Shown: piece after piece, positions 30,901-43,746 of the stretch
Layout of the letters: each line of letters opens with the position of its first letter
How positions within the stretch are numbered: the stretch's first letter is position 1
Source of the DNA: Chondrosia reniformis
Lineage: Eukaryota; Porifera; Demospongiae; Chondrillida; Chondrillidae
Length of the DNA: 64,000 bases
Direction: 5' to 3'
NCBI GenBank assembly: GCA_947172415.1
Contig: OX359202.1
Span: 374,501-438,500 of the forward strand
Made by a program: the position numbers and the translations under genes
Notes under the pieces: model-generated
The model's input: only the letters and a program-made list of their open reading frames with translations
Databases searched by the model: none
What the model was told of the DNA's origin: nothing

Positions 30901-33167
30901 CTACCAGATAGGAAAAAGTTGCATAATCAATCTTGAGATTCATGACTGGCTTGTCTACCACTTTACTAATGAATGAGGTCATTGTTCTGGCTGTGTGTCT
31001 ATGTGACTTCATTGCAGAGTTCCTATTGTCCACCATGTTTACTAGAAAGGAAGCAGTGCTGGTCAATTATCAGTATATTGCGAATTAATATGAATCACTT
31101 AGATCAAAAAATGTTCATGTGTACAATGTTTAATTGAGATTAAAAATTTCACCAAAAATGTTTTGATCCGATAATTAAACTTCTTAATACCAAAATTAAT
31201 CTTTTCAGCCATTTTCTTATCTCTTTTACCTTTAGATATCTAGCACAAACTTATAAGATAGCAGTGAGTTGATGACATGTATTCATGTACACCTTGGATA
31301 GCTTTATCTCCATTATACATATGCATCTTTGATTCCCAGAAATTGTTTCTTCTCTTCATGATTGTAATTACTTGTGGTTTGATTATCACTTCAATTACTT
31401 ATATGAAAAATCTAATACACCATTTTCCTACATGCTATATGCCTACTCTGTAAAAAAGCCTATAGGGAACTAAATCTGGAGAGAGCTTTGGATGAAGATA
31501 CAGGTCCTGGAGTTTTTTCTTTTCTTTCTTTTTCTGCTCCACTGGGCCAGACAGCTGTTTCTGCGAATTCCACCCTTCATCAGTGACCCTGGGAATCTTT
31601 GTCTTTTCTTGATCTTGATCTTTTCTGAATCCTTGGCCTGATGATGTTTGAGAATGATTATATGTAATTACTTGTGGTTTGTTTATCACTTCAATTACTC
31701 ATATGTACGTATATGTAGATAGATATAGCTATACAGTATTACTTTTATTACATAACTATTCAATTATTGGTTGAATGAGAAGGGATATCCTCTTTAGGTT
31801 CTGCTGGTCAACCAAGTAACAACTAAGCTGAACGAGGGGAAGCCAAGGATGGTCGATGACACTTCACAGGACTTTGAGAGTGGGAGGGCTTCCGTAGTGC
31901 TGGCACTGGGAAACGTGTGGGCACACTATGTAAATATTTGTCTGATCACCGAATTTCTAACTTCTGACTTGCTAAAGGTCTGACATGTGAATTTATATGT
32001 CATTTGTATAATATATAGATAACTATCTGTATTGTTGTAAACTGGTTGGTTTCATGGCAACAGTAAAATTAGGATTCCTTCTGAGAAATATCGTTTATAG
32101 TATTCATTTTTAACTAACTAAGGGGATTCTAAGAAATGATCTATAATAAGGACAGATGGCTCGACCATCTCTTTGAGTGGCTAAGGGGAGACTCTGGTTC
32201 CCATCAAGTGAACTTTGGTTCTACCTACTAGCTCATTGTGCTCCTCAGGAGACATGAGTGGGTGGGGTAAACTCCAGAATCAAGTAATTATGATGGTCTT
32301 GTATGATTACCAGTTAGTGATTGCTAAAGTGTTAAGAATATACATTAAGTTCACTGCTACATTAACTGGTTTATAGTCATTGCCCTAATATTGTTTAACA
32401 TTGCATTAGAAGCAATATTAATCAGAACTTTTTGGCCACAAAGACCTTCATCAACTGATAGTATGAATAATACAGAGCAGAAGTTGTGTTTATATGAGAA
32501 TAACGGATAGCTGTCAAATTGTTTGATTTTATAGGATCTGGTTAATGCCAAGTAAGAGAATATAATTGACAGTCCATTGTATGGTGTTGATCAGTCAGAC
32601 GTATATCCAAGGGATTTCTGGTTACCTCACCTCCAAGTGATTTGGCTAGAATAGGAAATGGGAACTGAGGATATCTAAAGAGGAATAGATTGTTTTACAG
32701 TGAATCTATTACCTAACCAAATTAATTAGAATGATTTCCAACATTTGTATAAAACAACAGCATCAAGTTCATCAAGATTTGATTTGTTCTGTTTTTGATG
32801 TACATATATGTAGTTGACTATAGTCAAGTCTCCACTCTGCCAGACCATGTCTCTAGCATGTCGAGTGACCTCTAGAGGCTGGGTCATGGATTGGAGTGCT
32901 ACAGGTATGTCATATGATCAACTTGTCATGTGATCCACTGATCATGTGATCAACTTGTCATGTGATCAAATTTGGTCATGTGATCCACTGGTCATGTGAT
33001 CCATTGGTCATGTGATCCACTAATCATTTAATAAATTCACATATTTCCTGTAACCTTCCTCCTTGTGTGCAGGGAAAATACAAGAGTGTGTCAATGACAG
33101 TGACAGCGAATATGGACTGACTGTTCATAGTGATGTGATCCAGCAGAGTGGATTACTGCTAAAATAA
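27914..33167 (+). CDS. RAD51B: RAD51B, RAD51 paralog (homologous recombination)
   Basis: Ten exons join in phase: 27914-27988, 28138-28251, 28324-28437, 28499-28617, 28784-28891, 30415-30561, 31236-31263, 31798-31929, 32814-32904, 33073-33167 (TAA), 340 residues. 'NPLELMNVTGKCY' is the N-terminal helix-hairpin region typical of RAD51B. Walker A 'GGPPGSGKTQF' and Walker B 'LVIIDSVASIARKEF' are intact, as is the 'LLVNQVTTKL' strand; 'RKEF' after Walker B is a RAD51B hallmark. RAD51B acts in the nucleus in the BCDX2 complex, which supports RAD51 filament assembly. The large introns after exons 5, 6, 7 and 8 have collected four R1/R2 repeats and a palindromic element. The stop codon is embedded in AATAAA (33163-33168). 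Confidence 0.95.
29090..29285 (+). repeat. Repeat family R1, copy in RAD51B intron 5
   Basis: Starts 'ATATCACCATTTTCCAACAT' and contains the core 'CAGACAGCTGTTTCTGGGAA' and 'CCACCCTTCATCAGTG', then breaks off into unrelated sequence. Confidence 0.85.
29870..29992 (-). repeat. Repeat family R1, inverted copy
   Basis: 'CCAATGAAGGGTGGAATTCC' then 'AAACAGCTGTCAGGCTCAGT' and 'CCAAAGCTCTCACTAGGTTT' form the reverse complement of R1. It lies about 580 bp from the direct copy at 29090 in the same intron. Confidence 0.85.
30061..30346. mobile_element. Palindromic element (M3) carrying an R1-like core
   Basis: Ends 'GTCAAACCAGCCAAGTG' (30082-30098) and 'CACTTGGCTGGTTTGGC' (30309-30325), extended outward by 'AATATTTACTGG'/'CCAGTGAATATT', are ~38-bp inverted repeats. 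The interior contains 'GGCAGCTGTTTTGCCCTCAT' and 'GGGCTCATCAGTG', similar to the R1 core. About 286 bp, in RAD51B intron 5. Confidence 0.75.
31325..31402 (+). mobile_element. 3' fragment of the tRNA-derived SINE
   Basis: 'GATTCCCAGAAATTGTTTCT' (box B and end of the tRNA region) runs into 'ACTTGTGGTTTGATTATCAC', the same head-to-tail order as 900-970. The 5' half is missing. Confidence 0.65.
31403..31640 (+). repeat. Repeat family R1, best-kept copy, RAD51B intron 7
   Basis: Runs from 'ATGAAAAATCTAATACACCA' through 'CTAAATCTGGAGAGAGCTTT', 'GGCCAGACAGCTGTTTCTGC' and 'TTCATCAGTGACCCTGGGAA' to 'TTTTCTGAATCC'. It is bracketed by two copies of 'TAATTACTTGTGGTTTG' (31367 and 31666). Confidence 0.9.
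32158..32295 (-). repeat. Repeat family R2, copy 2
   Basis: Inverted relative to the copy at 24337; shared blocks include 'CTACTAGCTCATTGTGCTCC' and 'TCAGGAGACATGAGTGGGTG'. It lies in RAD51B intron 8. Confidence 0.75.
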
Positions 33168-33793
33168 ACTAGTGATGGTCCTCCAATGTTGTACACTTAT
33201 CACTTGTTGCTCTACCTTGAAGAAATGTCATTATAACTATCTTCTTGATGTTGAGAGAGACATGGTCAATTAAAAACGTTTTGATCAAATACACGTTAGA
33301 AATGAAAAATCCAAGATACCATTTTCCTACATGTTATATGCCTATTCTGTAAAAGAGCCTATAGGGGCACTAAACCTGAAGAGAGCTTTGGATAAGGATA
33401 CAGGAGTCTTTTCTTCCTTCTTTCATCTTCTCCACTGGGTCAGACAGCCGTTTCTGGGAATTCCACCCTTCATCAGTGATCCTGGGAGTCTTTGTCTTTT
33501 CTTTATCTTGATCTTCTGTGAATCCTTGGCAATCCTTGCATAATATATCCATACATGATCATTATCATTCCAGATGTGCTACACTGTAGCAAGCACTGCC
33601 ATCCACACTTCTAATTAGAAGTTTTATTATAATTATTCTGCACAAGCACATAACATGTAGTGATAAAAGGTGCTACATTTGCAATTGGAAAACTAAATGT
33701 CCTTATGAATTTTATTGCAATTGCACACTATTTTTATAAAAGAAGTTATGAACAATAGCTTAAAACTTCGATTTAAAAATTTTTCTTTGAGTG
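33168..33793. other. Convergent intergenic region RAD51B / OS-9
   Basis: 626 bp between two facing stop codons. It holds one R1 copy (33300-33545); the rest is AT-rich sequence with no gene. Confidence 0.5.
33300..33545 (+). repeat. Repeat family R1, intergenic copy
   Basis: Full order preserved: 'CCATTTTCCTACATGTTATA', 'AGAGCTTTGGATAAGGATAC', 'GTCAGACAGCCGTTTCTGGG', 'CATCAGTGATCCTGGGAGTC', then a 'TCTTGATCTTCTGTGAATCC' tail. Confidence 0.87.
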
Positions 33794-36747
33794 TTACAGA
33801 ATATCATGATCGGAATGCTTGTCTTCCTCCTCGGTGTCCTGATCAGAATCTGCCTCACTTGATTCCATATACTCCGCATTGTGATCAAAATGGGTTACTC
33901 TATCATCAAGATGGTCTTGTCCATCAAAACGGGTTGCTCTATCATCAAGATGGTCTTGTCCATCAAAACGGGTTGCTCTATCATCAAGGTCTTCAGTTCG
34001 ATCTTCTTCCCAAACTTTGCTGTAACCTTCCTCCAGCTCTGATTGCTTCATCTGCTCCGTGGCTGAGATTCTTCCTCCGCTCTGATTAGTAGCAGAAGAA
34101 GGACATTAAACAAAAGGACATAACTGATGGTGCTATATACAACCAACCAGAATGTCCTTCAAGTAGTTTGATAGCACCTTCGTGTTATCATCAGGCAATG
34201 ATCTGAATAACTCGTTAGTTGATTCCTCGTTGTTCTCAAAGTCTTGCGTGGTTATTATCTTCACTTTAACTTTACCTGTCAAGCACACAAATTAAGAAGT
34301 GTATATAATTTCATGAACTTTTTGCTATAAGAGTTCTTCAAAATTAGAAGTATATATGTACATGAAAAATCTAACACCATTTTCTTACATGCTACATCTA
34401 CTTTACAATAATGATCTCTAGGGAATTATAGTGAGAGCTTCGGATGATGAAGGATGGGGATACATCCTTCTCCACTGGACCAGACAGCTGTTTCTGGGAA
34501 TTCCACCCTTCATCAGTGATCCTGGGAATACTTTTCTTCTTCTTAGTCTCTTGTGGCTCCATGACATGCAGTAGGTAGTAACGGACACTACAAGACTTAC
34601 CTCCAGCTTCAACTCCCATCTTGGCAAGCTCTTCCTCTAATTCTTTACTGATTTGATCTTGTAGTTCCTTCAATTCTTCACCTTCAACTTCATTTTGCTC
34701 TTTTTTAGCCTTTAGTTGACTAATCTTGACTCTCCATCCTCCAAGATTCAAAAATTGTGCATCCTCTGACCTTTCAACATCGTCCTCTGACCTTTCAACA
34801 TCTCCTTCTGACTTCTCAAGGTCTCTCTCAGATACACTTAGTGATGAACTCTTCTGTCCTTCCCCTTCTGCCACTGGTTCTCCTTCTTCAACCAATTGTT
34901 CTCCCTCTTCAACTAATTTTTCTGCTTCATTAGGTTGATGTTCTCTATCAGTTGTTCCATCAATAAAATCATCTCCAGCAGTATTTTGTCTCTCAATGTT
35001 ACGGATATTGCTGTTCACACTAAAATCTGATTCCTCTGAATCTGATTGGTAGTTCCCTTCCTCTAAATCTGATTGGTAGTTCCCTTCCTCTGAATCTGAT
35101 TGGTAGTTCCCTTCCTCTGAATCTGATTGGTAATTCTCTTCCTCTGCATCGGATTGGTCAACCTCCTCGTCAGCAATGTCCCAATCAGCAAGAGCAAATA
35201 GGAGAGATTCCAACATATTACTAGCACTGTGTTGAGCAGTGTGCCAGTCATACTTGTCTTCAAGATCCTTCTCAGATATCTTTGTGTGTTTTACCTTTTC
35301 TAAGGATGCTCTTGTTCGGCGCTGCTCAAGTACATCTCTTGTGATCAAAGGATGACAGATAATTTTTTCCTTTTTTTCTGCTCTTTTGGTTCGGAACAGC
35401 GGATGGAGGCAGAGCTGGGTGCTGCCAACGGTAAACACATAGTTACAACTCTCTGGCTCTGCTATGCCCTCCAATCCATTCCCATTCAGACTACAATGAA
35501 TCTATATAAGGGAAAACCCCTGTTTGTACCTATGTAGCTGTATGATCATTTGATAATTAAACCACAACCGTTTTCTACAATCACTTATCATAAAAGAGGG
35601 AAATTCAAAGCAGCAGTATACATCAATCATCAGATGTTCACTGCTCAGCTAGTACATACTAGATACCTTCACCTCCTCCATCTCATACAATCCACATCAC
35701 AGTGACACACTGCCATGTATTAACTAACCTTTACTGTTGCTCTTCTCTGTTCTCCAGTAAGATCACATTCCGTGCCATTAACAAACTCTACTTTGTGCAC
35801 CTGCCCATCTCTATGGTTACCCTCCTCCCACTTGTAATCTGACCAATCAGATTCATTCTGATAGTACCCTATTGTGTATGTATTACCCACTATCTTTGCC
35901 CCCTCCAAATGATATTGTCTTATATGATTGCCATGACAATATTCATATGTCCACCAGCCAATCGTCTATTGATAAAATACAATATGGTTAATATGGAAAT
36001 TCCTAACTCAATAACCACCTTCCAGTAAATAGACTAATGGATGAGTACTTAGGAAATTTGTAAAGCAATGAAGTGTTCAGGAAAAAATGGTGGTAATCAA
36101 TTTAAGGTTTAAGGTTACTTTGAAAATATATACATTAAGAAGTCTTCACCTACATGACCTGCCTATACGCCTACATGACCTGCCTATATACCTACGTGAC
36201 CTGCCTATATACCTAAATGACCTGCCTATATACCTACATGACCTGCCTATACGCCAACATGACCTGCCTATATACCTACGTGACCTGCCTATATACCTAC
36301 GTGAACTGATTGAATATTCCTTACTTTCTGAAAGCAAGAATTGGTTAATGGTTGTAGAAGTTCAGACACGCTATGAAGCGGTGGACTTTCCCTTTCAGCC
36401 GCTTCTTCTTGTGAGCCCAGAGGCAGTTCACAGGCATATTTTTGTCCAAATTTAGACAACACAATCATATGCTGATCCTAGAGAGAAGAAGTTGACAATT
36501 ATGAATCTATTTCAAACAGAACTTCTGTAAATGCCCAACTGCTCACGGGTCTTATTTCCGTGAAATCATCTTCGATCTGCGGAATAGATGAGATGCTGAT
36601 GTCGAAAAAGGAATTAAATTTATCATTTAAATCAAACGTTCCAAGACGTTGCGCGGCTATCGCAACATGACCATCAACTTTATTCAAAACGCTCTCCTCG
36701 TTAGACAGAGAAGGGAAGATTACAAACCAGAAGAAATACAACAACAT
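33794..36747 (-). CDS. OS9: OS-9, ER lectin of ER-associated degradation
   Basis: Six exons join in phase: 36523-36747, 36325-36477, 35729-35965, 34601-35501, 34148-34275, 33794-34081, about 643 residues. The signal peptide is 'MLLYFFWFVIFPSLS'. The MRH (mannose-6-phosphate-receptor homology) domain spans exons 2-4: 'GWWTYEYCHGNHIRQYH' has the tandem Trp and Gln, 'GEQRRATVK' the Arg, and 'AEPESCNY' the Glu and Tyr used to bind trimmed N-glycans. OS-9 delivers misfolded glycoproteins to SEL1L-HRD1. The second half is acidic, with four copies of a 9-residue 'NYQSDSEEG' repeat and two to three of a 13-residue 'DDRATRFDGQDHL' repeat. The protein ends in '...SDHDIL', resembling an HDEL-type retention tetrapeptide. 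Introns hold an R1 copy and a 21-bp array. Confidence 0.94.
33888..33995. repeat. 39-bp in-frame tandem repeat inside OS-9 last exon
   Basis: 'CATCAAGATGGTCTTGTCCA' recurs every 39 bp with almost no difference, encoding repeated 13-residue blocks. Near-identity, synonymous sites included, implies recent duplication. Confidence 0.9.
34360..34540 (+). repeat. Repeat family R1, copy in OS-9 intron 4
   Basis: 'CCATTTTCTTACATGCTACA' ... 'GACCAGACAGCTGTTTCTGG' ... 'TCATCAGTGATCCTGGGAAT'. The middle segment is shortened. Confidence 0.85.
36150..36303. repeat. 21-bp tandem array in OS-9 intron 2
   Basis: About seven copies of 'TACATGACCTGCCTATATACC'-like units. Frames across it on both strands are artefacts of the multiple-of-3 period. 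Confidence 0.9.
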
Positions 36748-36895
36748 CACTGTAGGGCTACTAGAGAAGTTTCTTAATATTCGCCCATGGAGTCACAGTC
36801 GGGGAATTCCCTCAATGAATCTAATCGACCTCTGTAACAGCTGTGAACCGCACGAGATTGTCATCATCCCCATTCGCTGAAATAATCGAGGAAGT
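36748..36895. promoter_or_regulatory. Bidirectional promoter, OS-9 / UGP2
   Basis: 148 bp separate the start codons of OS-9 (-) and UGP2 (+). A shared promoter is inferred from spacing. The interval contains 'GCCCATGGAGTCAC' and 'GATTGTCATCATCCCCATTC' but no clear TATA box. Confidence 0.5.
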
Positions 36896-40533
<3,638 letters not shown>

Positions 40534-40684
40534 TGTGTATAAATACTAGCACAAATTGAACACATGTATTATTTTCTGATATTTTGTTTATTGAAATATA
40601 CAAAGACACAGTGATTTGGCGCGCGAAAAATTAAACGCATACAATAATCGGCGTGTAAGTATTTGTCACGTGTTGCGGTAGAAA

Positions 40685-41955
40685 ATGGCGGAGGATAGAA
40701 AGAGGAGAAGCGATGCAGCTAATCGTGACACTGACGATCAGCCGTCGAATAAACGTGCTGTTCCCGATCCGAGTAAGTTAGCTTTCTATTTGTCTGTTTA
40801 TAAATTCCAAGTTTAGCAAATCCTCCCGTTTCCTCAGATGGTCCGGGTAACTATATGAAGTGTTTGATCCCCAACGGCGTTGCTGGGATGATAATTGGCA
40901 AGGATGGTGCAAATATACAGAAGTTGACACAAGATTACGGAGTGAATATCCGAGTGTCTTCATCTAAAGCTTTCTTTCCAGGCACACAACTTCGTATAGT
41001 GTCAGTTATGGGATCTTTGAGAAACGTGGATGGGGTTCTTAGCTGGTTGCTAGGCAAGATGGCCGAGTCGCCCCCGGGCGTCTCTTCCGGAGAAGCACGT
41101 GAAGTGGAAACGTCACTGCAGCTTCGAATTCTGGTGTCCAATGTTTCTTCGGGTGTGGTCATAGGAAAGGGAGGTTCAACCATCAAAGGACTACAAACGG
41201 AAACGGGAACACAGATGACCATATCGCAGAAAGATGCTTCTGCTAATCTCCCCGAGCGCGTGCTCACTATTACAGGTAGTCGTGACAGAGTACATGAAGC
41301 AGCCATGAAGGTTCTAACTAAAGTTCAATCAGAGGAGGATGCAGCGGCACTGATGAACCTGCTTAACTACACCGCCTATCCACCGCCCACCGGAAATGTA
41401 TTGGGAAACATGTCCCAGTCCTCATCTCAGTCCTCAGGGCCACCCTCCGCCTTTGACGTGGCAACCATGTACAAGGCCCAGGCCCAGGTTACTGCAACTA
41501 ACCCTTTCCTCACTAGCCAGACCTTAGGATTTGGACTCAGTAACTATGGCGACACCAGTGGAGTGGACATGACCCAACCGGGAGCTACTAGATGTACCAT
41601 TGAGGTGGCAGTCCCCGAGTATCTGTGTGGAGCTGTGTTGGGCAGTGGAGGGCAGTCCATTAATGAACTCCAGCAGATGAGTGGTGCCTCAGTCAAAATA
41701 TCCAATCGAGGTGATTATGTGCCTGGATCCTACAATCGCATTGCTACAATTACCGGTAGCTATGGTGTCACCCACACTGGTTATTACCTGCTGATGCAGA
41801 AGCTATCGACTGCCTTTCAGTCTTCTGGACTTAGTCAGTCACTTACAACAACCCCAAACCTGTTTGGACAAGTGAACAACACACAGATCTTCCAGGAGCT
41901 ACAGTCGTACTACAATCAGCTCTCCGGTACCAACACTACAACCTCCACCACTTAG
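40685..41955 (+). CDS. NOVA: Three-KH-domain RNA-binding protein, NOVA-like
   Basis: Two exons, 40685-40772 and 40838-41955 (TAG), 401 residues. The basic N-terminus 'MAEDRKRRSDAANRD' resembles a nuclear localisation signal. KH1 (GxxG loop 'GKDG', ~residue 51), KH2 ('GKGG', ~139) and KH3 ('GSGG', ~296) follow, with a Gln/Ser/Pro-rich linker before KH3, as in NOVA and PCBP proteins. KH2 'SGVVIGKGGSTIKGLQTETG' and the wide KH2-KH3 gap favour NOVA, a splicing regulator binding YCAY RNA in bilaterians; PCBP/hnRNP K is the alternative. A nuclear splicing role is inferred. The start lies only 151 bp after the UGP2 stop. Confidence 0.88.
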
Positions 41956-42659
41956 GGACCGTCCAGCCACATTGAGTAAGTCAAGTCTGTGACAGGAAGA
42001 AGGCTCCTGGATCTAAAGACCCTTCTGGTCTGGTTAAGTTAAGATTATGCTGAATCACCTGTGTGAGGACCATTAGTGCATGAGGTTATCAACTGTTAAA
42101 ACCATATTGTCATCATGTCACTTAATGTAAGATACTGTAACATTACAATATTTGCTGATATATTCCCATTCTCATATCATCACATGTTCCCACTTCCATT
42201 TGCAGTCCGTTCATCCATTTTGCACTCATCCTTCCCTCCATCTCAAGATTTCAAAGTAAACTCTACTGTAAACACCCATTTACCATATTCGTATAGTGCT
42301 ATATAAGTACATTTAATTGAATAATCTTACTTTTACAAAGCTGTAGTTATTCATCATTATTATTATTATTATATACATAACTTTTGAAGTGTTTGGTAAG
42401 GAGTAGAGAAGTCAATGTTGTGTGTAATTCAACACTATAAGTGTGCAGCTACCACCATAGAGATGTGTCCAGGCCTATTATGTAAGGTTTTTCGCTGTAA
42501 ACGTTTTCCTCAAGAAAACAGTTGTGGTTGACGCTTTTTGTAAGTGTACAGCCAGACCTTAACTCAACCTACATTTTCTCAAGTTGTTTAATAAAAAAAT
42601 ACTGTAAGCTCAGGTTGCAGTGAGTTGGAGTGAGGTTGGATGTGAGTCTGGTTAGAGTG
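41956..42659. other. Convergent 3' region, NOVA-like / SUMF1
   Basis: 704 bp between facing stops, mostly the NOVA-like 3' UTR. A plus-strand AATAAA at 42590-42595 and a short ATT microsatellite near 42355 are visible. No gene is supported. Confidence 0.6.
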
Positions 42660-43667
42660 CTAGTTTTGTGGGTTGGGCTTGGCACACCTGAAGCCAAGGT
42701 TCCCTGCTGAACTGTCTGGAGTGTTCTGACTTCTGGCAGCACACCTGTACCTGAAGCAGTACGTCTTGTGACAGAGGTAACTACCTCCCTTCTTCACCTT
42801 CTCTCTTCCATCAGGTGGACCAGTCGGATTGAACTGTGGTACATTTTTGTGGCGGATGCTCCACCAATCAGAAGTCCACTCCCATACATTGCCAGCCATA
42901 TTGTAGAGGCCATATTTGTTTGGTGGATATGTGCACACGGGAGCTGTGCCAATGTATCCATCTTCCTCAGTATTGTTAAGAGGGAAATTCCCTTGCCATA
43001 TGTTCATCCAATGCTCTCCTTTGGGGTTTTCCTTGTTGCCCCAGGGGAAGTACCTCTCCTCCAGACCACCTCTAGCAGCATATTCCCATTCAGCTTCCGT
43101 GGGTAGCCTCTTGCCTTTCCATTCACAGAATTTGACTGCATCATTCCATGACACATGAACCACTGGATGGTCTTCTCGGCCTACTAAGGTTGAATCTACT
43201 CCTTCCGGTTGAAGCCATGTCGCGTTAGTAACGGGAAGCCACCAGGGCGCGCCTGATACAGCTTGCGTTATACCTTTCTTCACTTCATTGCTGATGAGGA
43301 CATCTAGGACAAACGAGAAACCGAACGTTTCCGTTTCGGTTACGTAACCCGTTTCCTCTACAAAGTCTTTAAATTCTATATTTGAAACTTCGTATTTGTC
43401 GATGAAAAAAGAGTCAACGTGTACTTTTCTAGCTGGTCCTTCCCCATCTTGTGGCAGTATGGGGTCGTCAGTTCCCATGATGAAGACACCTCCTTGCAGG
43501 AGTATCATTTCGTTTGGTCCACAATCTTTCGATCCTCCGTCCATTAGTATAGAACCCTTTGTACACGACTGATCGCCTTCACTAGAACAATGTTCCTCAG
43601 CTGCTAGTGTCCAGGAAAACATGCATACTGCTAATAAGACATAACGAAGCTGCAAATAAGCAGCCAT
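42660..43667 (-). CDS. SUMF1: Formylglycine-generating enzyme
   Basis: A single exon of 335 codons starting at the ATG before '[19 protein letters not shown]', which is a signal peptide; an earlier in-frame Met would mask it. This ER-lumen enzyme oxidises the active-site cysteine of sulfatases to formylglycine, activating them. FGE-sulfatase fold motifs include '[11 protein letters not shown]', '[14 protein letters not shown]', '[16 protein letters not shown]' and '[14 protein letters not shown]'. The catalytic pair is present as '[11 protein letters not shown]' (residues ~299 and 304), so this is the active SUMF1 type and not SUMF2, which lacks it. Human SUMF1 is 374 residues. It begins only 79 bp downstream of the HEATR1 stop on the same strand. 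Confidence 0.95.
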   Translation of the reverse strand: MAAYLQLRYVLLAVCMFSWTLAAEEHCSSEGDQSCTKGSILMDGGSKDCGPNEMILLQGGVFIMGTDDPILPQDGEGPARKVHVDSFFIDKYEVSNIEFKDFVEETGYVTETETFGFSFVLDVLISNEVKKGITQAVSGAPWWLPVTNATWLQPEGVDSTLVGREDHPVVHVSWNDAVKFCEWKGKRLPTEAEWEYAARGGLEERYFPWGNKENPKGEHWMNIWQGNFPLNNTEEDGYIGTAPVCTYPPNKYGLYNMAGNVWEWTSDWWSIRHKNVPQFNPTGPPDGREKVKKGGSYLCHKTYCFRYRCAARSQNTPDSSAGNLGFRCAKPNPQN

Positions 43668-43746
43668 TTTGTTGCAATTAAAAGGTGATAAGCAAAACCA
43701 CAAGTGTCAATTTATACATTGATCGTTATAAAACGGACATTGACGG

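Noticed and set aside
29140-35474. A recurring peptide '[13 protein letters not shown]' in several minus-strand frames, suggesting a protein family or domain
   Set aside because: It is the translation of the R1 repeat core; the copies are intronic or intergenic, with changing frames and stops.
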